Source: Flavobacterium hungaricum (lineage in GTDB: Bacteria; Bacteroidota; Bacteroidia; Flavobacteriales; Flavobacteriaceae). Taken from it: a stretch of 64,000 bases of DNA. The notes beneath the pieces are model-generated. The model made no database searches. It was not told the origin of the DNA and saw only the letters and a list, made by a program, of their open reading frames with translations. The stretch spans positions 1-64,000 of the forward strand of contig NZ_PRDM01000008.1 of the NCBI RefSeq assembly GCF_015182285.1. The letters run 5' to 3'. Shown here piece by piece: positions 54,067 through 63,396 of the stretch. Position 1 is the first letter of the stretch, and every line of letters begins with the position of its first letter. The position numbers were made by a program, and so were the translations under genes.

Positions 54067-54194
54067 ATTTTTTTAGTTGGTTATTATTTTTAATGTGCGA
54101 TAAAAAGAAACTTGTTTATCATAAAGAAGTGATTGAAAAATAGACAGGTTTCTCAAACCTATGATTTTCTGTGTTTAAAAATATTCGATCTTTT

Positions 54195-54238
54195 AATGCG
54201 TTAAACTTGATTTTTACTCTTAATAAATGCGTAAATTG
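54195..54238 (+). promoter_or_regulatory. Candidate LysR operator (direct repeats)
   Basis: AATGCGTTAAACTTG (54195-54209) and AATGCGTAAATTG (54226-54238) start 31 bp apart, about three helical turns, directly upstream of the LysR start codon at 54244. The site is probably used for autoregulation. Confidence 0.4.
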
Positions 54239-54243
54239 CATCA

Positions 54244-55107
54244 ATGGATTTACAGCAAATTAAATATTTTTTAGCGCTTTCGCGTGAACTTCATTTCTGG
54301 AATACAGCCGGAAAAATGAATATTACGCAATCGGCGCTCAGTCGTCAGATTCAGTCGCTTGAAAATCAGCTTGGCGTGCAGTTGTTTGAACGTAATAAAC
54401 GCAATGTTAAACTTACTGCAGCGGGGCAGTTTCTTAAAGAAAAATGGGAAGTCGAATTGAGTAAACTCGAATTCATCCATCAATCGGCACGACAGATTCA
54501 GCTTGGCGAAAGCGGTACGATTACTATCGCGCATCCTGATTCTATTTCGGCTTCCATTATGCCCGATATTCTATCACGAATTTCCAATTCTTATCCAAAA
54601 CTTAAAATTAAACTGATTCAGGTTCTTTATGAACATCAGCAGGAATTGCTGCTCAATTATAAAATTGATCTTGTAATTACGAGAGACATCAATACTTCTC
54701 GTGACATCTGCTCGGAGAAATTTCATACCGATAATCTCGCTATCGTGGTTCCTGAAAATCATCCGTATCAAACTCCAGAAGATCTTACGAAAGAAACACT
54801 TTCTTCTCAGAAATTTATTCTGCCGACAAACGACGAAGGAAGCAGTTACAGCGATTTGATTCGACGCTTATTCAATTCTTTTGAAAATGCTCCCGAAGTC
54901 TATCTTCATTCTGAATTCGGTTCAGCCATTATTGCTTTGGTTCGAAAAGGGCTCGGAATTGCGATTCTGCCGGATTCGTATGTTTTTCATGAAATCCCAG
55001 GAATCCGCTTTATCAAATTACCGCTGGAAACCGATTTGTATATCAATTGGAGAACCGAAGATCATAATCCTGTTTTGGCAAATGTGTTAAAGTTGATTAT
55101 TCCGTAA
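54244..55107 (+). CDS. LysR-family regulator
   Basis: A 287-residue protein with a winged helix (DLQQIKYFLALSRELHFWNTAGKMNITQSALSRQIQSLENQLG, read in parts) and an effector domain from about 90. There is no OxyR-like Cys pair; C at SRDICSEKF is single. The target may be the divergent GNAT/EamA genes. The ligand is unknown. Confidence 0.93.
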   Translation: MDLQQIKYFLALSRELHFWNTAGKMNITQSALSRQIQSLENQLGVQLFERNKRNVKLTAAGQFLKEKWEVELSKLEFIHQSARQIQLGESGTITIAHPDSISASIMPDILSRISNSYPKLKIKLIQVLYEHQQELLLNYKIDLVITRDINTSRDICSEKFHTDNLAIVVPENHPYQTPEDLTKETLSSQKFILPTNDEGSSYSDLIRRLFNSFENAPEVYLHSEFGSAIIALVRKGLGIAILPDSYVFHEIPGIRFIKLPLETDLYINWRTEDHNPVLANVLKLIIP

Positions 55108-55196
55108 TACGGCGTTTAACTCAAAAAATTGACACAGATTTCAGTGATTTTTGATCTTGATTCTGTTTTGTAAATCCTTGTAAATCGTTATTTGCT

Positions 55197-55643
55197 TTAA
55201 GAACGTAACATTTCGATATGCGGAATCCCGTCTTCATCATAGACTTCGCCTTCTTCTTCAAATCCAAGCGAATTGTAAAATTTGGATAAATGATATTGCG
55301 CGCCAATTCGGATGGGGCCTTTGCCAAACTTTTCTTCACAGCCCAAAATAGAGGCTTCCATCAGTTTTACTCCTAAACCTAGTCCGCGATGCGAGGGAGC
55401 GATTACAACTCTTCCGATCGAAATTTCATTATAGGAGATTCCTTTAGGAAGCAAACGGGTACAGCCTGCCAATTGGTTATCGACATAATATAAAAGATGA
55501 AAACTTTTTTGATCTTTATTGTCTAAATCTAAATAGGGGCAGTTTTGTTCTACAACGAAAACTTCACTTCGCAATCGAAGCATCGCATACAGTTCGTGAT
55601 TGGTTAATTCTTCAAATGTTTTTATGGAATGGCTGAATGTCAT
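55197..55643 (-). CDS. ElaA-type GNAT acetyltransferase
   Basis: A 148-residue GNAT of the ElaA subgroup: LRLRSEVFVVEQNCPYLDLDNKDQKSFHLLYY (in parts), SIGRVVIAPSHRGLGLGVKLM (acetyl-CoA motif with R-G-L-G-L-G) and the QYHLSKFYNSLGFEEEGEVYDEDGIPHIEM end. The substrate is unknown. It is monocistronic. Confidence 0.93.
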   Translation of the reverse strand: MTFSHSIKTFEELTNHELYAMLRLRSEVFVVEQNCPYLDLDNKDQKSFHLLYYVDNQLAGCTRLLPKGISYNEISIGRVVIAPSHRGLGLGVKLMEASILGCEEKFGKGPIRIGAQYHLSKFYNSLGFEEEGEVYDEDGIPHIEMLRS

Positions 55644-55740
55644 GTTTTTATTTTATGCTTTTTTATGCCAAAGATAGGATGTAGAATAATGACAAAAAAT
55701 GCTATTTTTTTATCAGGTGATGCTGAAAATGCATTAATTT

Positions 55741-55845
55741 TTTAATTAGATAATTTGGCAATTAGATAATTTGGCAATTAGGTAATTTGGCAATTAGGTA
55801 ATTTGGCAATTAGGTAATTTGGCAATTAGAAAATTAGATAATTTT
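55741..55845. repeat. AATTAGATAATTTGGC minisatellite
   Basis: About six 16-mer units ATTAGATAATTTGGCA/ATTAGGTAATTTGGCA in tandem. The family resembles 48237-48290. Located between ElaA and DUF763; the rest of 55644-55931 shows no gene. Confidence 0.88.
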
Positions 55846-55931
55846 TTTTGGTTGTATTGCGGTATAAACCACGGTTGAAACTGTGGCTGTGTTGTTTGTG
55901 GATTTATATTTCGAATATTAATTAACTGAAA

Positions 55932-57152
55932 TTAAAATAACTTCAATTGATTATTTGGAGTGATGATTTTGCTTTTTGGAGGTTTGGAGTCTCCAAAAAC
56001 GGTTTTTCCGCCGTATTTGTAGGATTCTGCTCTTTCTTTTTGAATTAATTCGTCTAAGTTATCGTTGGGTGTAAAACCTTTTTCGGCTCCTCTGGAGATT
56101 TCGGATAATTTTTTGATTGCTTCAATTTTATCGGAATTTCCAATTTTTGCGCGTTGTATGGCTTTTTGCAGAGTAGTAATAGTTTCGTCGTAAATAGTGA
56201 TCGGGACAGGAAACGGATGACCGTCTTTTCCGCCGTGGGCAAAAGAAAAACGTGCAGGATCTTCAAAACGGGTAGGGGTGCCATAAATGACTTCGCTTAC
56301 CAGAGCTAAGGATTGTAAGGCTCTCGGGCCCATTCCTTTTAAAAGTAAAAGCTCCTCAAAATCTTCGGGTTTATTTTCGTGAGTGGTCCATAGCATGGCG
56401 CCGAGACGTTTCATATTGACATCTTCGATTCTAACATCATGATGCGCAGGCATAGATAAATGCTGCATTTCTTTCATGATTTTTGTCGGCGATTCTTTGG
56501 TAAGTTCAAGGATTCCGTTTCTGGATTTTGCTGCAGATCCTGCGGTGAGATTTAGTATAGAACCTTGATTTTCGCCATATATAAAGGTATGCGGTTCGTT
56601 GATAAAAGACTGAAGGTCTTTAGAATGCCAGTGGTATCTTCTTGCCGTTCTAGAATCGGGATTCATTCCCTGCTGAATCACGGCCCATTGCCCCTTATTG
56701 TCTACAATAAAATTATGCTGATAGAGTTGAAATCCGTCCTGAATGGCGGTGTTGTCCACTTTTGCTGTAAGTCTGCTGCAGTTGGCAAGATCGTTTCCGT
56801 CGAGTCCGGTTTTGTTGCCAACGAATAAAAGTTCCTGCGGGGTTTTCATAGAATGTTTTCCTTTGCCGCCGCAGATGTAAATTCCGAGTTCCTGAGAATG
56901 CGGATTTACTGATTTTTTTAAAGCACCCAAAACAGAAGTGGTAATTCCGGAAGAATGCCAGTCCATGCCCATAACCGCGCCAAAACTCTGAAACCAAAAT
57001 GGATTGCTTAGTTTTGAAATTACCTCAGAAGTAGAAAACTCTAAGGCAATAGTCTCGACAATCGCGAAACCTAGTTTTGACATACGATCGGCAAGCCACA
57101 AAGGAACGTGTCCGTAATGTAAAGGAAGATCTGCTGTGCCGGAACGTTTCAT
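55932..57152 (-). CDS. DUF763 protein with clamp-binding-like C-terminus
   Basis: A 406-residue protein. It starts with the DUF763 signature RSGTADLPLHYGHVPLWLADRM, then FQSFGAVMGMDWHSSGITTSV and QGMNPDSRTARRYHW. A helix-hairpin-helix-like segment, LLLLKGMGPRALQSLALVSEVIYG, suggests DNA contact. The last residues NNQLKLF match the beta-clamp-binding consensus QL[S/D]LF. No catalytic function is known for DUF763. Context gives no partner: the neighbours are GNAT and SMR genes. Confidence 0.88.
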   Translation of the reverse strand: MKRSGTADLPLHYGHVPLWLADRMSKLGFAIVETIALEFSTSEVISKLSNPFWFQSFGAVMGMDWHSSGITTSVLGALKKSVNPHSQELGIYICGGKGKHSMKTPQELLFVGNKTGLDGNDLANCSRLTAKVDNTAIQDGFQLYQHNFIVDNKGQWAVIQQGMNPDSRTARRYHWHSKDLQSFINEPHTFIYGENQGSILNLTAGSAAKSRNGILELTKESPTKIMKEMQHLSMPAHHDVRIEDVNMKRLGAMLWTTHENKPEDFEELLLLKGMGPRALQSLALVSEVIYGTPTRFEDPARFSFAHGGKDGHPFPVPITIYDETITTLQKAIQRAKIGNSDKIEAIKKLSEISRGAEKGFTPNDNLDELIQKERAESYKYGGKTVFGDSKPPKSKIITPNNQLKLF

Positions 57153-57249
57153 GTAATTGGGTTTTCTACAAAATTACGGAAAAAATATATAGGGTGTTTT
57201 AATCGCAAGGCACGCAAAGTTTTTTGGACATACTTTGCCTTAAAACGCT

Positions 57250-57285
57250 AAGTTCGCAAAGCTTTATCTATAGCTTTGCGAACTT
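57250..57285. other. Hairpin downstream of the SMR/duplication block
   Basis: AAGTTCGCAAAGCT (57250-57263) and AGCTTTGCGAACTT (57272-57285) form a perfect 14-bp stem. T-run follows only on the plus strand, where no gene precedes it, so it is a palindromic repeat more than a terminator. Confidence 0.5.
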
Positions 57286-57300
57286 TTTATTGTCACATTA

Positions 57301-57592
57301 TAGAATGAATTAGGAGCGTAGACGCACTGCTGTGCGTCTCTACAATTTTCTTTGCGGTTAAAAAAAATATATTAATGTGAGACGGCTTTGAGGCCAATAA
57401 TAGAACCTACTAAAGTTGTTAAGAAAAATAGTCTCCAGAATGCTGCTAGAATGAATTAGGAGCGTAGACGCACTGCTGTGCGTCTCTACAATTATCTTTG
57501 CGGTTAAAAAAAATATATTAATGTGAGACGGCTTTGAGGCCAATAATAGAACCTACTAAAGTTGTTAAGAAAAATAATCTCCAGAATGCCGC
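57301..57592. repeat. 146-bp tandem duplication covering the 3' end of the SMR gene
   Basis: Copy 1 at 57301-57446 and copy 2 at 57447-57592 differ at about three bases. Each contains GTAGACGCAC-TGCT-GTGCGTCTCTAC (a hairpin) followed by the last codons of the SMR gene. Copy 2 is joined to the functional gene; copy 1 is a detached duplicate of its 3' end (57358-57446 reads as an SMR tail). Confidence 0.93.
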
Positions 57593-57844
57593 TGGTTCTT
57601 TAAAAATAAAAATACCAACCAAAACAGTTCCGACAGCACCAATTCCTGTCCAAACGGCGTACGCAGTTCCAAGAGGAAGCGTTTCGGTTGCTTTCATTAA
57701 CAACAACATACTAATCGTTAACGAAATAAAAAATCCAATATACCAATAGTACATTTCGGTTCCTGTGGTTTCTTTTGCTTTTCCCAGACAAGAGGCGAAG
57801 GCAACTTCAAAGAGACCTCCGATGATTAAAATAATCCAGTTCAT
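57518..57844 (-). CDS. gdx: SMR-family exporter (Gdx/SugE-type guanidinium exporter)
   Basis: A 108-residue, four-helix protein. E13 in GGLFEVAFASCLGKA is the essential proton/substrate carboxylate. LPLGTAYAVWTGIGAVGTVLVGI and GSIIGLKAVSH are near-identical to SugE/Gdx wording. Gdx members export guanidinium with proton exchange; no guanidine riboswitch is seen in the 73 nt upstream. The 3' end is duplicated in tandem downstream. Confidence 0.92.
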   Translation of the reverse strand: MNWIILIIGGLFEVAFASCLGKAKETTGTEMYYWYIGFFISLTISMLLLMKATETLPLGTAYAVWTGIGAVGTVLVGIFIFKEPAAFWRLFFLTTLVGSIIGLKAVSH

Positions 57845-57917
57845 AGAGTTAAAAATTTATGATGCAAAGATCTTTTATGAAATTCAATTACAATTTAACA
57901 AATGATAAAAAATCAGT

Positions 57918-58478
57918 TTATTTTATCTCTGCCCGAATTCGGCTTAAACTGACTTGCGTAATGCCAAGGTAAGAGGCTATATGGCCTAATTGTACTCTTT
58001 GCAGTAGTTCGGGATGATCTTTCATTAAATCTAAATAACGTTCAGATGCATTTTTAAACTGTTTCGAAATCAGTCGTTCTTCTGTTTTGATCAATTCTTT
58101 TTCGGCAAATTTTCTTCCCCAATTGGCGATGTTCACATCTTCATTAAATAGTTTTTTAAGGTGTACCGTTTTTAATTCGTACAATTCGCAGTCTTCCAAA
58201 AGTTCTATTGTTTCGTAGCCCGGCTGTTCTTCAACATAACTTTTCATAGAGATAATTGTTTCGCCCTCTTTCCCAAACCAAAAGGTAACTTCATTATCGC
58301 GTTCTACATAAGCGCGGACCAATCCTTTTTTTATAAAATAAATATTCGATTCTACTTTGTTGGCTTTTAATAATATATGTCCTTTCGGAAATGTTATTTC
58401 TGTAATGGTATGCAATAAAGCCAGCTGTGACTGCTCAGGAAGCTGGTGTATAGCGTTAAGAATATTGGAAATATTCAT
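57918..58478 (-). CDS. Crp/Fnr-family regulator
   Basis: A 186-residue protein. A cyclic-nucleotide-binding-like beta-roll spans about 20-115 (FPKGHILLKANKVESNIYFIKKGLVRAY, read in parts) and a C-terminal HTH about 160-186 (QLGHIASYLGITQVSLSRIRAEI). There is no Fnr Cys cluster. In Bacteroidota such short Crp-like proteins control varied stress genes. It lies 134 nt past the RND operon end and 73 nt before the SMR gene on the same strand, so it may serve the exporters. Confidence 0.93.
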   Translation of the reverse strand: MNISNILNAIHQLPEQSQLALLHTITEITFPKGHILLKANKVESNIYFIKKGLVRAYVERDNEVTFWFGKEGETIISMKSYVEEQPGYETIELLEDCELYELKTVHLKKLFNEDVNIANWGRKFAEKELIKTEERLISKQFKNASERYLDLMKDHPELLQRVQLGHIASYLGITQVSLSRIRAEIK

Positions 58479-58612
58479 AGGTTTTATTTTCTAATTTGGA
58501 ATAAAGATACTTAGAATTCAAAAAAAATCCCATTCCGAAATAGAAATGGGATATAAAACAGCTCTGCAATGCGTTAACAAAAGCAAAAAACGGTTTTTGA
58601 CCAATATATAAA

Positions 58613-60079
58613 CTAATTTATGCCGCCGCCCAAAGCTTTGTACAACAAGACTTGAGAGTTTGCATTGCGAAGCTGAATATCTACAAAATCCAGTTCGGCC
58701 TGCAATTTATTTTTTTGTGCATTAATGATCTCCAGATAATTGGCATAACCGCTCAAATACAAATCGTTTGAAACATTTACCGCGATTTCGAGATGGTCGA
58801 TTTCTTTGAGTTTGTATTTTAAAACATTTTCAAAAGCTTCATTTCGATGCAGTAATGCGCTTAATTCGTTAAAAGCTGTGGTTACCGTATTTTGGTACTG
58901 AAGAAAAGAGATTTCCTGTTTTCTGTTAGAAACAAAAAATTCTTGTTTGATTTGTCCTTTGTTGAAGACAGGAGCCGTTAAACCGCCCAGCAGCTGCCAT
59001 GCGAGAGAACCTGCATCAAAAATAGTATTGAACGAAAAAGAATTAAAACCCGTATAACCTCCAAGATTTAAAGTTGGAAAAAAGGCTGCGCGTGCCGATT
59101 TTGCATCGGCGTTGCTTGCCAGTAATTCAAAATAAGCTTCTGATACGTCAGGTCTTTTATGAATGATCGAATCAACGCTTACTTTTTGGTTTAAAACGTC
59201 CAGATGTCCGGCTAGAAAATCAGAGCTTCTTTCGATTTTTCCGCCGTATTCGCCAAGGAGAGTCAATAACGCTTTTTCGGTTTGGTCGATGCTTAGTTTT
59301 AATTCTGATGCCTGGGCGTGAATATTATTATTTTGGGCATTAAATTGCTGCACCGCCAGTTCTGTAGCTTTACCCACAGATCTTTGTGCCGATACGATAT
59401 CTAAGGCTTTTTGTTGTGTTTTTAAATTATCGTCGTAAATCGCAGCTTGTTTGTCAAGCGCAATGAGTTTGAAATACAAATCGGCAACATCGCTTAAAAG
59501 TCTTGTCTGCAATAATCGCATTCCTTGCTGTGAAGCAAAAAAACGCTGCTGTGCGGCTTTTTTACGATTGCTCAATTTTCCCCAGATATCTGCTTCCCAA
59601 GAAACTTTTGCACCTAAAAATAAGTTGGGTGTAAGATCTTCGTTGATTCTTTGTTTTTCGGTAATATTCTGCGAAAAGTTGGTATCGTAATTTCCAACTC
59701 CGTCCATAGTGTATTTTCCGTAACGTGTTCCAGAAACATCTGCGGCAAGATCCAGAGAGGGCAGAAGCGCTAGTTTTGCGGCTTTAAGATGCGAATTGGC
59801 AATTAGAATTCTTTCCTGCATGATTAAATAATCAGGATTTTGTGCTGCGGCTTTCTTTAGTAATTGATCTAGTTTGGAATCTTTAAAGTAAGTTTCTGTT
59901 TTTAGCGGTATAAATGCTGTCAAACTATCTGGAGATCTTTTGGTTTTTGAATCAAAATTCTCCGGCATTTTTGAAGCGCTTAATTTGTCACTTACTTTGG
60001 GTGCGGCACAAGCGGCGATGAGTAATGCGGATGCAATTACTAAAAGGCTTGATTTGTATCGATTGAATATATTTTTCAT
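58613..60079 (-). CDS. RND efflux outer-membrane lipoprotein (TolC/NodT type)
   Basis: A 488-residue protein with lipobox LIAAC24, then two outer-membrane efflux repeats: NPDYLIMQERILIANSHLKAAKLALLPSL and SYEADIWG-like WEADIWGKLSNRKKAAQQRF; a second repeat has RPDVSEAYFELLASNADAKSARAAFFPTLNLGGYTGF (read in parts). It forms the trimeric outer-membrane channel with the RND pump and adaptor of the same operon. It is the last gene of that operon, 145 nt after the pump. Confidence 0.95.
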   Translation of the reverse strand: MKNIFNRYKSSLLVIASALLIAACAAPKVSDKLSASKMPENFDSKTKRSPDSLTAFIPLKTETYFKDSKLDQLLKKAAAQNPDYLIMQERILIANSHLKAAKLALLPSLDLAADVSGTRYGKYTMDGVGNYDTNFSQNITEKQRINEDLTPNLFLGAKVSWEADIWGKLSNRKKAAQQRFFASQQGMRLLQTRLLSDVADLYFKLIALDKQAAIYDDNLKTQQKALDIVSAQRSVGKATELAVQQFNAQNNNIHAQASELKLSIDQTEKALLTLLGEYGGKIERSSDFLAGHLDVLNQKVSVDSIIHKRPDVSEAYFELLASNADAKSARAAFFPTLNLGGYTGFNSFSFNTIFDAGSLAWQLLGGLTAPVFNKGQIKQEFFVSNRKQEISFLQYQNTVTTAFNELSALLHRNEAFENVLKYKLKEIDHLEIAVNVSNDLYLSGYANYLEIINAQKNKLQAELDFVDIQLRNANSQVLLYKALGGGIN

Positions 60080-60224
60080 TTATTAGATTTATTTTATTGA
60101 ATCCTGTTGCGTATGATTTTTAACACATAGAAAAAAAGTTTTCAGGTCTTTAAAAAGAATATGGAAGAAAGGGTTCCTGATATGCTTTGATTCTATGTGT
60201 TTAAAAAGGCATGTATTTCAAAAA

Positions 60225-63200
60225 TTATTCAACAGGTTTGTTCATTGCTTTTTCAAGTTTGGCGAATAGTATGTACAATCCCGGAATAATCACAAGACCA
60301 AACACAGTTCCGATCAGCATTCCTCCAGCGGCAGCTGTACCAATAGAACGGTTTCCTACGGCACCGGCGCCAGAAGCGATACAAAGCGGAATCAATCCTG
60401 AAATAAAAGCAAAAGAGGTCATCAAAATGGGTCTGAAACGAAGTCTGGCACCTTCAATCGCTGCTTCGGTGATGTCTCGGCCGAGTTTGTTTTGTGCCAT
60501 TGCAAATTCTACAATCAGAATCGCATTTTTGGCGAGCAGACCAATGAGCATGACGAGTGCCACTTGAGCGTAAATGTTATTGTCTAATCCTACGGCTAAG
60601 AGTGCGAGATAAGAACCAAAAACTCCAACAGGAAGACTCAATAATACGGGGAAGGGCAGTAACAGACTTTCGTATTGGGCGGCTAATAATAAATATACAA
60701 ATAGTATACAAAGCGCAAAAATGTAAATCGTTTGGTTACCCGAAAGAATCTCTTCTCGTGTCATTCCAGACCATTCGAGTTCAAAACGGCTCGGAAGTTT
60801 TTCTGCTGCAATTTTTTCTACTGCCGCAATGGCTTCTCCAGAGCTGTAGCCTTCTGCAGCTTCTCCGTTGATCATGGCTGACATGTACATATTGTAACGC
60901 GTCAGAACTTCTGGTCCGTAAACTCTTTCTAATTTTATAAAGGTCGAAAACGGAACCATTTCGCCGGCATCATTTTTTAAATACATATCGAGAATGCTTT
61001 CTGGATTTTTTCGAAACTGCGGACTCGCCTGAACCATTACTTTATACATCTGCGAAAAACGGATAAAATTGGTGGCGTAAAAAGATCCTAACATGGTTTG
61101 CAGAGTCGCCATTGCGTTGTCTACAGAAATTCCTTTTTTGGCCGCCAGATCATAATCAATATGGATTAAATATTGAGGGAAAGTGGCATCAAAACTGGTA
61201 AAGGAGTTTTGTATTTCTGGCGAAGCATTCAATTCTTTAATGAAGTTTTTGGTTACTTCATCGGTATTGTTGATGGTACCTCCAGATTTATCGAGCAAAC
61301 GAAGTTCAAAACCACTGGTGTTTCCAAAACCAGGAACAGTCGGAGGGGCAAAAATTTCAATTTGCGCATCTGAGATACCTTTTGTTTTTTCGCTTAAAGC
61401 GGCAATAAAATCATTTACAGAAATATCACGTTCGCTCCAGTCTTTTAAGTTAATCATACCCATTCCGTAAGAAGCTCCGGCGATTTCGGTTACAATACTG
61501 TATCCGGCGAGTGTCGTAACATTATCGACTCCTTTAATTCCTTTTGCAATACGGGTTACTTCATCCAGCGCTTTTTCGGTACGTTCTACCGTGGCGCCTT
61601 GAGGTGTTGTTACGCTCACATAAACCATTCCTTGATCTTCTGACGGAATAAATCCTGATGGCAGCAATTTGCTGGTTCCCCAAGTGAGAAGACAGAACAA
61701 TACTAACAAACCGATTGTGATAGAAGTTCGGTCGGCAAACTTCATTAATATTTTTATGTATTTTGAAGTTACATTGTCAAACCAATTATTGAATTTGGTG
61801 AAGAAACGATCCAGCAAAGATTTTTTTTCTTTATGAGGATCATGTGCTTTTAGCATAATGGCACAAAGAGCAGGAGTAAGGGTAAGGGCGTTAATTCCGG
61901 AAATGACAATACTAATGGCCATTGTTAACGAAAACTGCCTGTAGAAAACTCCGACGGGACCGCTCAAAAAGGCAACGGGAATGAATACGGCTGCCATTAC
62001 GATTGTAATTGCAATTACGGCTCCTGTAATTTCTTTCATCGCGCTGATTGTAGCGTCCAAAGGTTTCATGTGTTCTTCGGAGATTTTGACGTGAACGGCT
62101 TCTACGACGACAATCGCATTATCAACTACAATTCCGATGGAAAGAACCAATGCAAAAAGCGTTAATAAGTTGATCGAGAATCCCATCATAGACATAAAGG
62201 TAAACGAACCAATAAGCGCGACAGGAACTGCCAATACGGGAATCAATGTGGATCGCCAGTCTTGCAGGAAGATAAAAACCACAAAGGCAACCAGAATAAA
62301 AGCTTCTATTAAGGTTCTTAAAACCTCATCGATAGAAGCATCAAGAAAACGCGAAACGTCGTAAGCAATATTAAAATCCATTCCGGGAGGAAAAGAAGAA
62401 CCTTTTAGTTCAGTCATTTTTGCTTTTACGCTTTCAATAACTTCAGAGGCGTTAGAACCTGGACGCTGTTTCAACATGATCGAAGCCGAAGGTTTTCCGT
62501 CGGTTTTAGAAACCATTCCGTAACTCATAGCACCGAATTCGATGTTCGAAATGTCTTTTAATCTTAAAATAGTTCCATCTGCATTGGCTCTTAAAGCGAT
62601 TTCTTCGTATTGTTTGGGTTCAAAGAATTTTCCGCCGTACTTAATTACATATTGCAGCTGGTTATTCATTTGTCCCGAACCTTCACCGACTTTACCCGGC
62701 GCGGCAGAAATATTTTGTTTTTGAAGTGAATGGATCACTTCGTTTGCCGAAATATTATACGAAAGCATCTTTTGCGGATCGAGCCAGACACGCATCGAAT
62801 ATTCTTTTTGTCCCATGATTTCGGCACGACCGACACCATCAATACGTTTTAACTCCTGCAGGATGTTGATATCGGTAAAGTTAAAAATAAACTGTTCGTC
62901 CTGCGTTTTGTCTGTACTGGTAATGTTTAAGTACATCAGCATACTGTTGACCTCTTTTTCTGTGGTAACTCCGGCACGGATTACCTCTTCGGGAAGTTCG
63001 TCGAGTATGGTGGTTACACGGTTCTGCACGTTTACGGCGGCTAAATCGGGATCGGTTCCTACTTCAAAGAAAACCTGAATTAAGGTTAAACCATCGTTAG
63101 AAGTTACGGTAGACATGTACGTCATGCCGGGAACACCATTTATGGCCCTTTCTAGCGGAAGCGCGACGGCATTGGCAGAAACCTCAGCGTTTGCTCCTGT

Positions 63201-63347
63201 ATATTTTGCTGTAACGGTTACAGAGGGCGGTACAATATCTGGAAATTGGGTAATGGGAAGCTGGAACAAAGCCAGTAATCCCAAAAGTACTATCATAACC
63301 GAAATGATTAATGACAATATTTTTCTTTTGATAAATAACTCTATCAT
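60225..63347 (-). CDS. RND efflux pump, HAE1/AcrB family
   Basis: A 1040-residue inner-membrane proton-driven pump with two halves of about 6 helices and two large periplasmic loops. In TM4, GIVVDNAIVVVEAV has Asn in the place of the second Asp of the AcrB pair (D407/D408). In TM10, GLLAKNAILIVEFA keeps the lysine (K940). The PxxGT/PGLYIL end is standard. It exports hydrophobic drugs, bile- or detergent-like compounds. It lies directly downstream of the adaptor gene (49 nt). Confidence 0.95.
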   Translation of the reverse strand: MIELFIKRKILSLIISVMIVLLGLLALFQLPITQFPDIVPPSVTVTAKYTGANAEVSANAVALPLERAINGVPGMTYMSTVTSNDGLTLIQVFFEVGTDPDLAAVNVQNRVTTILDELPEEVIRAGVTTEKEVNSMLMYLNITSTDKTQDEQFIFNFTDINILQELKRIDGVGRAEIMGQKEYSMRVWLDPQKMLSYNISANEVIHSLQKQNISAAPGKVGEGSGQMNNQLQYVIKYGGKFFEPKQYEEIALRANADGTILRLKDISNIEFGAMSYGMVSKTDGKPSASIMLKQRPGSNASEVIESVKAKMTELKGSSFPPGMDFNIAYDVSRFLDASIDEVLRTLIEAFILVAFVVFIFLQDWRSTLIPVLAVPVALIGSFTFMSMMGFSINLLTLFALVLSIGIVVDNAIVVVEAVHVKISEEHMKPLDATISAMKEITGAVIAITIVMAAVFIPVAFLSGPVGVFYRQFSLTMAISIVISGINALTLTPALCAIMLKAHDPHKEKKSLLDRFFTKFNNWFDNVTSKYIKILMKFADRTSITIGLLVLFCLLTWGTSKLLPSGFIPSEDQGMVYVSVTTPQGATVERTEKALDEVTRIAKGIKGVDNVTTLAGYSIVTEIAGASYGMGMINLKDWSERDISVNDFIAALSEKTKGISDAQIEIFAPPTVPGFGNTSGFELRLLDKSGGTINNTDEVTKNFIKELNASPEIQNSFTSFDATFPQYLIHIDYDLAAKKGISVDNAMATLQTMLGSFYATNFIRFSQMYKVMVQASPQFRKNPESILDMYLKNDAGEMVPFSTFIKLERVYGPEVLTRYNMYMSAMINGEAAEGYSSGEAIAAVEKIAAEKLPSRFELEWSGMTREEILSGNQTIYIFALCILFVYLLLAAQYESLLLPFPVLLSLPVGVFGSYLALLAVGLDNNIYAQVALVMLIGLLAKNAILIVEFAMAQNKLGRDITEAAIEGARLRFRPILMTSFAFISGLIPLCIASGAGAVGNRSIGTAAAGGMLIGTVFGLVIIPGLYILFAKLEKAMNKPVE

Positions 63348-63396
63348 TTTATATTTTTTAGGTAAATAATCGGACTGTGTTTGTTGGGTCTAAAAC

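Noticed and set aside
57358..57543. 61-codon minus-strand ORF over the duplication
   Set aside because: It is the duplicated tail of the SMR gene joined to an out-of-frame sequence, and not a separate gene.
57845..57917. Guanidine riboswitch upstream of the SMR exporter
   Set aside because: The 73-nt gap is AT-rich and lacks any guanidine-I/II/III aptamer words.
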